Assembly: GCA_964019135.1 (NCBI GenBank)
Contig: OZ025252.1
Span: 46,536,959-46,600,958 of the forward strand
Source: Arenicola marina
Taxonomy: Eukaryota > Annelida > Polychaeta > Arenicolidae
Length of the DNA: 64,000 nucleotides
Reading direction: 5' to 3'
The number at the start of each line of letters is the position of its first letter. Within the stretch, counting starts at the first letter, position 1. The notes beneath the pieces were generated by a model. The model saw only the letters and a program-made list of their open reading frames with translations, did not search any database and was not told where the DNA came from. A program made the translations under genes and the position numbers. Positions 1 to 12,486 of this stretch are shown piece after piece.

Positions 1-1220
1 ATAAATACTTCTGGGACGTGGCAACAACTTTTTCAAGATATCATTTGTGAGGAAAAAAAGTTGTTGTGGGAGCTAGATCCTCGATCGTTAGTACCATATT
101 GTAAAGTTCGAAATCCTTTTTGGGCCGAGGTCGTGAAAGCCTGGTATTTCTATCTGAAAACCCAAAGTGTAGATTCTAGTTATGACGTATATAGGTATCC
201 AATTTGGAACACGTATTTTCTAACCAACCAAAACGTAATTTCCAGGAAAAAAGAGTTCATAAATAAAGGGCTGTGTTATTTTAAGGATTTACTTAATGAT
301 AACGGAGATCTACTTGGATGGGTAGAATTTAAGGAGCGCTACAATACAAGTATAAATTTTGCTGACTTTTATAGCCTTATGCATTGTCTTCCAAGAGAGT
401 GGAAGCAGACATGTAGCACATATCAAGAAATTGCGGTAAATTTTGAAAATACTTGTTTGGAGAAGGTATCCCGAGAGAAACGAACATGTCATTATATCTA
501 TATAATCTTGTCAAGTGTCTTAAGGTTAATAAACGCAATGAAACTAAATGGGAAGGAAAACTTCGATGTACCATCTCAACCCCTGAATGGAAATGTTTTT
601 ATAAATTGCCGTACATAGCTACTATTGATGAGCGATTAAGGAGCTTTCAATTTGACATATTGCATCATACTACCGCCACAAATGTATATCTTAAGACCTG
701 CAAGATACGAGAGAATGACAATTGTTCGTTTTGTCACACAGACCCGGAAACTATAATGCATCTTTTTTGCGAGTGTCCCTATATAAGGCAACTTTGGGTA
801 ACATTGGTCACATGGTTGGAACAGTACATTGAAATTAACATTGTTAATTTGTTTTCAAAGAAAATAATCTTGCTTGGAATCTCTAAGAATAAATATGGCA
901 ATCTTTTCAACCATATACTATTGATCATTAAAAGATATATATATGGTAGTAAATGGAAAGGTAGTAAGCCGTCTTTTCAAGGGTGTAAAAATGCAATCAA
1001 GTTTTACTATCAAATAGAAAAATATATTTCGCATGATAAAGGCGGGTACAGTTTAATGATTTTCGATAACAAGTGGAGTCCTCTGCGACATGCCCTCGAT
1101 TGCCAGTAAGCTACGGTAGAGACATTATTTTTGTTTACCATGAAACCACCGCTACGTTTTGGTTATTATGTAATGTGTTTGTGCTGCCTATGAAAAAAAA
1201 AAAAAAAAAAAAAAAAAACT
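1..1220 (+). mobile_element. LINE 3' end (L1/Tx1-like), 5' cut by window edge
   Basis: This is the C-terminal part of a non-LTR retrotransposon ORF2 followed by a short 3' UTR and a poly-A tail at about 1191-1219. Two overlapping frames carry one protein: 61 to about 480 (text such as WNTYF, GLCYFKDLL, GWVEFKERYN) and then the frame from about 480 to 1109. The second frame has a terminal zinc-knuckle CSFC-HTDPETIMHLF-CECP followed by W, typical of the region after the reverse transcriptase in L1/Tx1-type LINEs. One frameshift near 475-485 separates the two parts, so the copy is dead. The tail abuts CTTTGCAAATGTC, a sequence that recurs at about 20882 and 35031 without the LINE, so it marks the insertion point in the tandem-repeat sequence. 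The clade assignment is from motif memory only. Confidence 0.8.
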
Positions 1221-2210
1221 TTGCAAATGTCAGACATTATCAAGTTTGATTGAATGGTACCGTTAAGTAGTGGCAATGGAAATCATGAAACATTTGTATT
1301 ATCCGACATGTATATGATTGTGATTTAAACAGACGTAGGGTTGTGTAGATGGCATTAGTATTCACATTGAACAGTAGTTGTGTACAGTGCAAAATCAAAT
1401 TAAAGTCTAAATCAGCTACAAGACGACAGCCGCGTAACCCTAAAGGCGCTATTAAGGCAGTATGCTACCTTGCAAAATACGGCGAACATTTCTGATTTTT
1501 TTTCACCAGACATAGCTCGTTATTTACTGCTAATATCGCAGCAACAAATGATATGATATCCAAACGGAAATGAAGTAATTATATAACAACTTTTCCACCG
1601 TAAAGCACCCTCACTGACGCAGAATGTTGCCGCGAGGTCTCTTTCGAGGCGCCGCCCCGCGGTAGATATGATTCAGAGCCTTGTCAATAGAAGGCAGGCT
1701 GAGCCTTTTGTTCGCCACCTAGGACGGTAGATGACTTGATACGGTTGGACGGGGCTGGGTATTGAATTGTGGGCGGGGGTGCCCGGGAGTTGAGAGTCGT
1801 TGGGATAGAAGTAGGTGGCATTGCAGGCGTGGGAAGATCGGTCAATATGAGTAGTTACTTCAATGGCCGGATATGGGGTCATATTTTTCAATAGTTTCCA
1901 TTTTTCCCCAAGATGAAACCCGCGTAGCGAGCTTGATCAAATATAAATCATTTGTCTCTATGTCTATCCTGATGCTATCCTCTTCTTGTATTCAGCTGCT
2001 ATGCTGCGTTCGGTAGTGTTTTTTTTGCATGCGTGGCTTATATGATAATACTACTGTTGTACACGTATTGTCGAAAGCATTGAGGTCGAGATTAGGTCAA
2101 CACAATTATTTTTTTTGTAATAAAATGTTTGCCTTAAAATATGTTTGCGTACGGATTACTTGAACAATGGTTAAAACAAATTATTGTTATAGGCGGAGGG
2201 GCGGGGAGCC

Positions 2211-2345
2211 ATGTCGCATGTCGATTTTAAGTAGAGGTCCAAGTGGCAAGAAGATTTTAAGAAAAGGTTCATGTCGCATGTCGATTTTAAGAAAAGGTCT
2301 AAGGCGCATGTCGATTTTAAGAAAAGGTCCAAGTCGTAAGGCTGG
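2211..2345. repeat. 30-bp minisatellite, about 4 copies (unit 1 only)
   Basis: The motif GTCGATTTTAAGAAAAGGTC recurs with a 30-base period. Because 30 is divisible by three, one frame reads as repeated R-M-S-I-L-R-K-G-x; that is a by-product of the period and not a sign of a gene. The equivalent position in unit 3 (about 22222-22262) has a single copy, so the expansion happened after the units separated. Confidence 0.85.
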
Positions 2346-2940
2346 ATGTTGCACGACGATGTTAAGGGCACTACAGTAATGTCCCCTTGTCGATTTAAAA
2401 AATCGCCGCGTGTCGCCTTGTCCAAAAAAAACGATCGGCGGCCCTAAATAGTGTATTACAGTACAGATATAATTGTCAAGGGATTATCAAAAACGCACTG
2501 TGTACAGACAAATATCTTGACTATCAAAGGGGAATTTTAGAACGAGAAGGTGGCACGTAAGCCGAGAAAACATAATATCACGGTTCGTGTATGATATAAA
2601 TGCCAACTAACGAATGTATTCCCGGTTTTGCTAATGTTTTTCCGTGCGGCAATAATGATATTTCTGGCATATATTTTGTCTAAGGATAATAAAAATGTTA
2701 TGCAGGAATGTACCTTGTACAGAATGCATAACTTGATACAAAAGCGATGTTATGGGCCGGTGTGCACTGACTTTTCAATGCGCATTTGAGTGCACTCGCT
2801 TAGCAAAAGCGTTGTTGCGTAACAACCAGGCATGCCGAGCCGGAAGCCCAACAGATAGGACTGTTATAATATACTGAAATATAAGCCCTAATTCCGTTAT
2901 ACTTGGAACATTTATTGGAAGTCATCCTAGCACATTCTGG

Positions 2941-2978
<38 letters not shown>
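2941..2978. repeat. (TA)n microsatellite
   Basis: Uninterrupted TA dinucleotide run inside unit 1. The equivalent position in unit 3 (about 24936) has only a short TATATAT. Similar short TA runs occur at 10303-10325 and 36990-37030. Confidence 0.9.
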
Positions 2979-2980
<2 letters not shown>

Positions 2981-3394
2981 GAATGCCTCAGTGTTCTTGG
3001 CAGTGTTCATAGTTAATGCTACATCACAACAGTTTGAATCGTATTACATATTTGTGTCATATTTATCTTGGAAAGTGTTCAATAATAACAACGATAACGC
3101 TTTGCTTAAGACTACATTAACTATGCATTACCAGTAATTATCATTATTAATACGGCTTACGCGCGTTGCATATTAACCACTGAATTCATTGTGATATATC
3201 TTTAGCAACAGAGTCCATAACACTCACGTCATTGTGTATTCGCCTATAATGCTGATGCAGCGCCTTAAGGGATAAAGAAGAACCTCTGATAATAGTGTCA
3301 CAATAAATACGATCGAGTTTGTTTAGCCTCGATGACCCTCTATTTCTTCTCCTGAGAGCTTTCACACCGTGACAGGAGGCAGCTGAATAGAGGA

Positions 3395-3790
3395 CCTTGA
3401 ACCAAGCCGCCTTCTACAACAACCAATCGCCGCCTTATTAACATCCGAGAACTGCCGCGATCGCGTCACCCTGCGAGTGGACCTCGAGCCTTTAAAACCC
3501 CATTTATCGCCCGCTTATCTGGCCGCTTCATACCGACGGATGACAAAGACCCGAGGAAATTCCCCGGTGCCCTTCCCCGTGATAATGGTGAGAGGGGCAG
3601 AAAGTTTATTCCTTGGCAGGCCCTGCGCTGAATATATATGACCGCATTATCTGTGCAGGGTGGAAGCGCGAAAGCTATTCCGTCAGGATAGGAGTGAAGA
3701 AAAAGGTGGGCTGTATGGGACCTTTCGGTATTGTTGCTTGTCTAATCATAATCACAATGTCAGTTTTTAGTGCTAGTTCCATGGTTTTGA
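3395..3790. promoter_or_regulatory. Conserved GC-rich block with CCAAT and TTTAAAA (unit 1)
   Basis: This is one of the best conserved blocks of the tandem unit. It holds CCAAT at 3423-3427 and TTTAAAA at 3491-3497, about 65 bases apart, the geometry expected of a CCAAT/TATA promoter reading to the right. The counterparts keep both motifs: 12135 and 12203 in unit 2, 25334 and 25402 in unit 3. A frame of about 75 codons is open through the block in all units, but the changes between units 1 and 3 within it look mostly amino-acid changing, so I do not call a gene. Promoter activity is inference from motif spacing and conservation only. Confidence 0.3.
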
Positions 3791-4222
3791 GGTACTTAAT
3801 AATAGGCTGTAATTTACTGCTTGAGCCGGTTGTATTGGTGGAACTTTCCACTATGCACTGATTAACGCCAAGGGTCTTACTCTCCTTGGCGGTAACTCGA
3901 TTCATGGACGCTATGTACCTTGAGTGAACAGTGATGAGTCATAGAAAACTAGGATTATGTATGCTATTAGCTTAATCATTATGATTTGCACAGGGGCATT
4001 CGACAGCCAGCTTAATACAGCAGTAAGACCGAAATCCCATGCCCTCCTTTAGAAAAAGTGGACACGACTGCGCGCTGCCTGTCCCACTCCCCACTGAATA
4101 GTGGGATGGCCCTTTGCCTCTCCAAACAGACATAATGACTACTCAGTAATCAGCTACATATGACGCTGAAACATATTATTTGATGGAAGACGCCTAAACA
4201 GCGCACCCGGCATTGCGCGTTT

Positions 4223-4379
4223 TTGTCTTATCTACACCTTCATTATTTCATCCAAGACGTCTCAGCTCGGCAAACTGGTCCTCAGAGCAATAGGTCCTGG
4301 GTTCGAATCCGATCCCGCGACCCTAATGTGGTGCTTGTTTCATCCACTCACCCTCCATCATCCCAGGAGGTTCCTAGGC
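4223..4379 (+). mobile_element. tRNA-derived SINE-like segment (unit 1)
   Basis: It contains a pol III B-box-like GGGTTCGAATCC at 4299-4310, preceded by a tRNA-like stretch with a weak A-box and followed by a non-tRNA tail (CATCCACTCACCCTCCATC). The same segment occurs at 26200-26345 in unit 3. A tail relative is present at about 30590-30690. In unit 2 the position is replaced by another repeat. Confidence 0.55.
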
Positions 4380-4545
4380 GAAAAACAGGCACGTGCCAGC
4401 CCCCCTCCCACATTGTCTGTAGAAGGAAGCACAGGGGGCATAGTCACAATCCTTTCTGCACAACTTGAATCCCCCCCCCGGACTGGATCTCGCCTTACCA
4501 CCACCCGCTCTCCCCTCCCATTTTGCAAGTTTCTCCGTTGATTCC
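4380..4545. mobile_element. Remnant of hAT-like MITE (unit 1, both ends lost)
   Basis: The internal sequence (AGGCACGTGCC, GAAGGAAGCACAG, TAGTCACAATCCTTTCTG, poly-C tracts) matches the interior of the MITE at 14197-14524 and 26506-26848. Both CAGTGGCGGATCC-type ends are missing here. Confidence 0.6.
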
Positions 4546-7500
4546 GGGAGATACCATGGCAACCATTGCGAAACGCCAGTTTACAGGAAGTTTTCGTACG
4601 TCACATGCGGCTTACGGCTTGGGGCTAATGCAATTTGTGGACTCTAGAAGAGCTAAAGCTCGACACAACACCGGTTCATCTGGCTGTGAGGACAAGAGTG
4701 GCGCTGTATAAGAGACCCACAATCGCCAACGCGAATGCTCGGTTTCTGGATAAAGACAAACAGGGTGGAGATAATATGAATACGGTACACGGATATCGCC
4801 AGGTATAGAAGAGACGTGGAAAGCACACATCGGTCAAGGACACGGAATAATTACTAAGATTTACCAAACTCTGGCGTATAAATCATCCCCGAGGGAGGCA
4901 ATAATTATTCAACTACGACCAAATATTCTTCTAGTTATCTAGTTGGTATATCTGATATTGCAATATGTGTGTCATTGTAACATGTTATTCATCTCGTTCC
5001 ACTCCTCGTCCACTCAGCACGGGTCATTGTGTGTGCAGGGAACACAGAATACATGGTCGACTACCTTTATCACGGCCCCCACGACCCCATTGCCTTCTTC
5101 TGATCTCTCGACCCCGCCCACCCATCCCTCCCCGCCCTCCCTCCTCACCCAACACCACACACCACACACCACCCACAACCCCGGCCAACCAACGATATGA
5201 ACCTCAGCCGGTTCTCTTGTTATATTGCTCGTCCATTACCAGAGCAGCGTATCCGGCACAAGATACGCTTCTTCATACATGCTCACATTATTATGGTCAT
5301 ACATTGAATGAACCTTACACGGAATAACCAGGGCGCCATTATAATCCGCTGCACAGTCTCATTATTGGCGGTGAGGTCTGGACAACAAAGGAGGGCAATA
5401 AAACAGGCGGTCACATAGCCACTGCCGGCGACAAATCCAGACAACTCACAAATATGCATAGAGCCCCATCACGCCTCCATGTGGTCTCGTAGGCATCGAC
5501 CGACTGCGCATCAACGCGTATAAGACTCAACAGTTGCCGCCAGTTGGCTAAATATATACCGGTAACTTTATATATAATACTGTTTCTACTGGACCATTAG
5601 CATGACAGCAAGACCAATATTGACGTTTCAACGGCGGGTTCATATACATATACTCGCTATATATGTATATAACGAAGAGAAATCCGCTTCACCGCATATA
5701 TGTAAATATGTAGAAAGATATTCATGGCGTTATTTTAGGTAAGATGGTTTCAAACATCGTGCTTCGTCCCTCTCAACTGCTTCACAAATCATGAGATCTA
5801 CCTCTGCTCAACGTTGGTGACGGTACATTAGCTAGAACTTACGAATACAATGGAAGATAATCGCAGTTGGGATGAATGGCAACAAAAAGCCGGCGATATC
5901 CAATTGCAAGGACAGCGTTTAAGCTGTCAGCGCCATGCCAAAACTACTTCATCGGATGCTTACTTCCTGTGGTTTACTATTTGACATTCAATATTCGTCG
6001 TATGACCCAGTCAGAAGAACTTTTACGGGCGCATGTCATAGCTTCTGCACACATGTTGGGTGTGAGGACAGTGACGATGCCCAGGAAAGACGCGCTTTAT
6101 TACAAATGGTTACTGGTGCAAATAGTACTCTGCGCGGAAATATACTATACATTTGTGTATTTATCATCAATGATGGCTATTTGGAAACTTCATAACACTT
6201 GAACCTTAGGATAAGCAGGCAGTAAGATGGCCGGTATCAACTTGTGTCCGCCAAGCGGAACGATTGGAAGGAAATACAGGCTGGTGAATCTGTGTCACTA
6301 ACAGGAGCCAATGTGTTGAGTGTCGCGCAGATCGGGGTGGGTTGATAAATCCACCACATCCTTTATATTGCTGTGGACGTGCTGCAAGGAAACATAAACA
6401 TTTAGAGTTTCTGGGACTGAACTCCGGTGCAGACTGGTATTGACATCGAAGGACTAATAATGAAATGATTAAAGTCGTGCACATCTGATTCGACTAGATT
6501 TGCTCCCGCTGGGCTAATATTCCTTGGTCTTTATATTGGGACTATCCCCCATGTGTCGAGAGCAAAGGCCCCGCCCCGTGGATAAGCTTAGGAAGAGATC
6601 ACTTGACCATAATAAGCCGTATTATGGTAAGCGACGGTGCATCATGGGGGATTGTGGGAGAGTAGCGGTAGTGATGGCGATGGCGCTATGACTCCGCGCT
6701 GTCATTGGTCAACGCTATTACGTGATTGATGTGAGACATGACGGATGAGTTTGTTGATTGAGTGAAACCGGGACAGGAGCGAGTTTTCCTCTATCACGCC
6801 AACGGTCATGAACTGCTGGGATGGGACATCTGCCCTCTCAGCGACAATCCTTAGCTACTCCTGCAGTCTCTAGCAGTAGCACGGGGGCGTTCTATATGTT
6901 CGAGGGGCGTGCAACCCGAACAATCCCCCGCCATTCGCCCAAACCGTCCACGGGCACCATCTTGATGCAGTCCCCCAAAAGGAGGAGGGACAACGCTGGG
7001 TAGCGGCACATGGCCCGCTCTGTCCCATGTTGTTTAGCCCATGCAGGGAAACAGACACGCTGCGGTCATTATCCCGCCCGTTAGGAGCCACCAATTGCGC
7101 CACATGAACATCAATTGGCGAGCAGCGTCAGTCCCCTCTTCCTTCGTGTTGACACAACCATATGACGTGCAAAACATACCATGCGGTATAACACAACGAA
7201 AACGCTGAAACATCTGAGGAGCTACGCACAAAATTGTCGAATCACAGAAAAAGAATAAATATTCGCCCGGGGCCGCGTCCCTTACAAAAATCAAATTAGT
7301 CCGGATTATGTAATGTATCATCTATGCCATAAACCCGAATGCTTAATACCGGATCCTGCGGTGCCCTGGGAATTCGCAAACTACATCCGTGGGTTTAGCA
7401 CATGGAAATGGAATCTAATATCGAGCTTAGGCTTTGGTATAGCGCTACCGCACCCCACTCAAATCAATCGCTCAGATGCCAATTATAACTGATAACAATC

Positions 7501-9536
7501 TATCATGCTGAATGTCCTACCTGGAATCCAGGGTGCTCAGTTCAGTTCCTTTAATTTGTCCTAATATGTTGTCTTGGTTGTCGTAATTATGCTCTTTCTG
7601 GGTTGACCGTGGGTCGCATCTTATTCATTAAGTTTATTAGGCTGAAGTGATGCTATTGACTTTACTAAAAAGCCCCTGTCTTCGCATAATCGGTTACGCA
7701 AGCCCCACAAAACGACCGAATCCTTCGAATCACTAGGATTAAATTAGCCAACACCGGCTTCAGTTACTCTTGTGGCGACCAAGCAAATCAACAAATCCGT
7801 TTTAGTTGTTATCGAATCGTGATATGTTTAGCGGTGACATGGCCATGTGGGCATAACAATATAACATGCATTAATGACACTTCCGTCAAGTCAAAATCTA
7901 GATGATATTATATTTGTATTGAATTGTAGGTCTATTTTAAAAGGGTCCGTAATAGGATCCGATGGATTGTACAATATCACGCAGACATGTTTTTAACATG
8001 AGGGGTGTTGTAACAAATCCCAGTAACGCAGCACTTCATTTCACTCGTTTACATTTGAGGCATACTACACTTTTACAAATTTTACAGTTTTGCATTTAAA
8101 ATCCTGGCAAGTACCTTCACTTTATTTGACTATGGATATAATTGACTAACAGGGGCGGACTACCGCTAATTCCCAAAGATCTAAATACTCTTGTAAAATG
8201 AAAAATTATTATTAGGATATAATGGAAATGTAGCACGTGTGCCACATGTAATGATAGTTGTAAGCCAAGATCCAGGTTTGGTTTGAAACCACAGGAAGTG
8301 AATATGAAGGACAACAATATCAACGCTCTATGCAATGTTCAAAATATACATTGTCATGATTTGAGCGGCAAAAGAATAAGACAAAACGTGATTTCATCGA
8401 CATTGCAATACGGAAAGTATTCACATGAAACGTAGATAAATGATAGTAGAAGCCTGGCAAACATGATCTGAAATCCGACGCATTGTTATATTGGTCAACC
8501 ATGCCTGCATGCCATCAACGTGGGCAAGATTAAATATACGACAAGCCAAATTAGATGTAAGTACAATTCCGATGACATGGATTGATGGCATGCTTGGATG
8601 TACCACACAGGGCGCGTAAGAGTATCTGTGGCAGTCGGGGACTGGTGCATAAATCTTGCTGACACACTTCAGACCCGTACACAGCGTCTTCTCCAACATA
8701 ACGACAAGTGACGCGACGGGAAAATCTTTCTTATAACCGAATTTGAAAATGTGGGGGCCATTAATTTATTATTCAGCTCCCGGAAAGGAGTCCCCGAGAG
8801 AATACTGCCATGTGGCAAGGCTTAGCGCTTGGTGCACTTGCTAGGCTTGGGGCAGGTCCCTGGTGGAACAAGGACCGCGCGTTTGGCTGAGGGAATGGAA
8901 GCACGGGACAGTGACGTGCGATGAGGTAGAGGAGTGAGCAGGAGCAGGTGGGTGTGGGTAAGAGGGATAGAGATAGGGGGGGGGGGGGCGGTATTGGAGA
9001 TGGCGGTTCATGGATATGTGGCTTGAACTCCAGAGGGAATGCCGCCCGGCATCTCTAAAGAATTATGTTGTCTAAGAAAAATTGGTTATATTCCAAGCGC
9101 CTTCCTCCTTCCATGCACCCCCCCCCCCCCCCGCGGTGCCTACTTTATACCCGCACACCCCACACCCCTCCTCAGTTGCCTATACCAGAACCCATTGTTG
9201 GCCCGAACGTCTGTTCCTCAGCCCACGGCCGGTATGACTACTTCCACGTGACACATGGCGGATAGAAATTCATCATGGATGCCTGGCACACAGTTTTGTT
9301 TGCGCGTGGTCCAACAATTGGCTTCTTCTGTTTTTGCTCTCTCTTCCATGCTGATATTGATGCTTTGATGCATTTGCGTACTGTACGTGTCCCTTTGTCT
9401 CATATGTTTTCCATTTACCCAGACTGTCTGGTGGCTGTGGTGTCCTAAAGTATTAATAAGTGGCAATTGTTTTGTACTGACACATCTACAATTCCATGTA
9501 TCTATGACGTATCTTTCTTTAACTCTGCGACAGTGA

Positions 9537-9797
9537 ATGTCAACCCGCCACAAAAATTATCATAGAAGTGCCATTTTATGTACTTTAGTTAGTTTTCAAA
9601 TTTATTGTGCATGGCGCCTCTTTTATCCAATGTTACCGAAAGAAAGTGCGCCGAGACGTCGCCCAATAAAGGCGTGTGAGTGTAAAACATGGAGGCACAT
9701 TCGCTCAATGGCTTTTTGGGCTGCAGACCCCTTGGACTGCATTGATATCGACCTAGGAGCGTTTTTTCCCACTGTTTTAGGGTCATTTTCTACCTGA
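9537..9797 (+). other. 86-codon open frame shared by units, doubtful gene (unit 1)
   Basis: ATG to stop, 86 codons. Unit 2 (19085-19345) has a frame of exactly the same length with the same start and stop. Unit 3 (33100) shares the first two thirds with compensating in-frame indels and then shifts frame. The central RRRPIKACECKTWRHI is identical in all three. Against a gene: about 27 of 86 residues differ between units 1 and 2, and most base changes alter the amino acid. There is no recognisable domain. It is probably a conserved DNA block that happens to be open. Confidence 0.2.
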
Positions 9798-10718
9798 CTA
9801 AGCGCCCAGTGGCTCTCGTCATCGTTGACACTGAGGAACGAGAGGAGCGGAGGAGGGTGTGGGGGGAAGGGAGTGGGGTGACTAGGCTAGGTGGCTTGAA
9901 CTTGATTTTGACGGCTAGATTTTATACAGCACGGCCGAATTATAGGATTTTTACCAACACTGCGACGAGCGATAGACCGCAACCTGAACATGACATAAAT
10001 ATTAAGTTGGCGTTTTATATGTTTTGTCTTATTTTCATTTTTAAACTGGCAGATTTAGGTACATGAAAGTAAATCCAAGAGTGTCAATTGACATGTCACA
10101 AGAGTAAATCCAAAAATACCAATAACATATTGGGCCGCCACGACGCGGTAGTTTTCCTTCCCGTTGGGATTTCTGAAGCATAGCCTGGTAAGGCATTTTG
10201 CATAATATATATAAGCATATCTTATACTTGTATACCTAATAATTGTGTATAACATGTATATGTGTTATATATGTCTATATACATACTCGTATATATTTTC
10301 CATATATATATATATATATATATATGTATACATGTTGAAAATGCCAATATAGTGAGGAGATAGCTGTCCTTCTTTAGTATTTGGTTCTACGTGAGCGTCG
10401 CCTTATTTATCGGACGGTGAATTGAACAAATAAACCACCTACGTCATAGCAGTCGTTACAAAGGCCATTCTCATATTTGCCTTAACTCATGGCTACATTA
10501 CATTGACCACTTGTATCCAAGCTTGGTTGAGCTGGAGAAATACTTCCAAGCAGTCGCCGAACCCTAACAGCTCTGGCTACAGGATTCCAATGAGCCAACA
10601 CTATGGTACGACAGGGGCCAATGAAATGCTGAAACTTGTCAACATCCCTCTGTTTGTGGGTCGTTAATATTCCGCGTTTACCGCCACCGGATATTGCGCA
10701 TAATGAACCGTGAAGGCA

Positions 10719-10732
10719 CCGCCAGGGGGCGC
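10719..10732 (+). promoter_or_regulatory. CTCF-like motif (unit 1)
   Basis: CCGCCAGGGGGCGC, a close match to the CTCF core consensus CCAsyAGrkGGCrC, inside a block conserved in all units. Binding is inferred from motif similarity only. Confidence 0.4.
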
Positions 10733-12094
10733 GCGCCATCGAGACAGAAGAAGTTGGCCCTCCCACACTGATTGCGATAAACCGGCAGTTCCACACGCCG
10801 GACATCACATAGACTCTCGCGAGATTAACGCGACTGCCCATTGCACGGGGCAGCCGCAAGTTACCCGCTGGAGGGTAGGCATATGAGCAACTTTCTTTCA
10901 TTTCCCTGGGAATTACGTCACAGAAATGCTTGGTTCCCACACCATGGATGACGGATAGGCCGACAGCTTATTTAATCACCATCTCTTTTAACAGTATAGT
11001 AGATGTGTACAGGGCAAAATCAAATTAATGTCTAAATCAGCCTAGGAGATGACTGCGGGATAACCTTAAATTCGCGCTATTAAGGCAGTATGCTACTTTT
11101 CAAAATACGGCGAACATTTCCGATTTTTTTTCACCAGACATAGCTTGTTATTTACTGATAACATCGCATTAAACAGTTATAAGACATCCAAACAGGAAAT
11201 GGAGTAAATATATAACAACCTTTCCACCGTAAAGGGCCCTCGCTGACGCAAAATGGTGGTTTACTCGTTCTAACGGTCCGTTGAAATAATTCATGATACA
11301 TCCAAGGTTTTGATTGATGCAAGGTCTCTTTCGAGGCGCCACCCGGTGGTAGATATGATTCAGAGCCTTGTCGATGGAAGGCAAACTGAGCCTAGGACGG
11401 TAGACGACATGATACGGTTGGCCGGGGCTGGGTGATGAATTGTGGGCGGGGTTGCCCTGGAGTTAAGAGTCGTTGGGATAGAAGTAGGTGGCATTGCCGG
11501 CGTGGGAAGATCGCTCAATATGAGTATTTACTTTAATGGCCGGATATGGAGTCAACTTTTTCAATAGTTTCCTTCTTTTCCCAAGATGAAACCCGAATAG
11601 CGAGTTTGATCAAATATAAAATATTTGTTTTTGATGTCTATACTGATGCTATTCTCTACTTGCATCCAACTGCTATGCTGCGTTCGGTAGTGTTTGCATG
11701 TGTTGCTTATATCATAATACTAATGTTGTCCAAGTATTGTCTAAAGCATTGAGGTCGAGAATATGTCAACAGATATGACTGTAAACATATTCATTTGTTT
11801 CTTCCGGTTACAACGCCGGGCAATCGTTTTGTTCTTTCCAACGGCGCACATCGTTTTCTGCGAGTCAGTGCCTCAGTGTTCTTGGCAGTGTTAATAAGTA
11901 ATGCGCATTACTACGTCACAATGGTTTGCGGTGTATTTCATATGTTTGTCATTTTGTCGATGATAACACCGACAGCGTAAGAGATAAAGAAGAACCTCGG
12001 ATGACAGTGTCGCCATAAATACGATCGAGTTTGTTTAGCCTTGATGACCCTCTATTTCTTCTCCTGAGAGCTTTCACGCCGTGAGAGGAGGCAG

Positions 12095-12475
12095 CTGAAC
12101 GGAGGACCTTTGAACAAGCTGCCTTTCACAACAACCAATCGCCGCCTTATTAACATCCGAGAACTGCCGCGATCGAGTCACACTGCGAGTGGACCTCGAG
12201 CCTTTAAAACCCCATTTATCGCCCGCTTATCTGTCCGCTTCATATCTACGGATGACACAGGCCCGAGGAAATTCCCCGGTGTCCTTCCCCCTGATAATTG
12301 TGAGAGGGGCAGAAAGTTTATTCCTTGGCAGGCCTTGCGTTGAATATATATAACCACATTATGTGTGCAGGCTAGAAGCGCGAAGCTATTCCGACTGGAT
12401 AGGGGTGAAGAAAAAGGTGGGCTGTATGGGACCTTTCGGTATTGTTGCTTGTCTAATCATAATCACACTGTCAGT
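12095..12475. promoter_or_regulatory. Conserved GC-rich block with CCAAT and TTTAAAA (unit 2)
   Basis: Unit 2 counterpart of the promoter-like block. CCAAT is at 12135-12139 and TTTAAAA at 12203-12209. It is more diverged than the unit 1/unit 3 pair, and the downstream edge is interrupted by the LINE at 12487. Confidence 0.3.
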
Positions 12476-12486
12476 TTTAGTGTTAG

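Larger units (their letters stand above)
1221..10989. repeat. Giant tandem repeat, unit 1
   Basis: First full unit of a head-to-tail array. Landmarks and their counterparts in units 2 and 3: GATATGATTCAGAGCCTTG (1666, 11353, 21337); the CCAAT/TTTAAAA block (3395, 12095, 25295); GAAGGAAGCACAG near 4423, 14326 and 26628; a 20-25 base match around 5050, 15300 and 27640; CATCATGGGGGATTGTGGGAG (about 6640, 16847; diverged at 29026); CAATTGGCGAGCAGCGTCAG (about 7110, 17350, 29517); CACGGCCGGTATGACTAC (9223, 18790, 32797); ATAAAGGCGTGTGAGTG (9666, 19215, 33228); CGCCACCGGATATTGCG (10682, 20070, 34241). Unlike unit 2 it has no LINE insertion at the 12.5-kb equivalent. Unlike units 2 and 3 it ends in a junction that lacks about 650 bases. 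No convincing protein gene was found in it. Confidence 0.9.

Noticed and set aside
2167-2379. Arginine-rich repeat protein (RMSILRKG repeats)
   Set aside because: It is created by a 30-base minisatellite whose period is divisible by three; unit 3 has only one copy.
4299-4310. True tRNA gene at the GGTTCGAATCC boxes (4.3, 26.2 and 36.8 kb)
   Set aside because: The B-box is good, but acceptor and anticodon stems do not form and unrelated tails follow, which fits SINEs.
5876-6202. Plus-strand frame of 108 codons in unit 1
   Set aside because: Unit 2 (16094-16369) matches the first part in one frame and the second part in another, and unit 3 is broken as well, so it behaves as non-coding DNA.
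10482-10940. Minus-strand frame of 152 codons in unit 1 with a related frame in unit 2
   Set aside because: The matching frame has a stop in unit 3 and the unit 1 and 2 frames differ in start and end. The similarity reflects a conserved GC-rich DNA block (with the CTCF-like motif); no domain is recognised.
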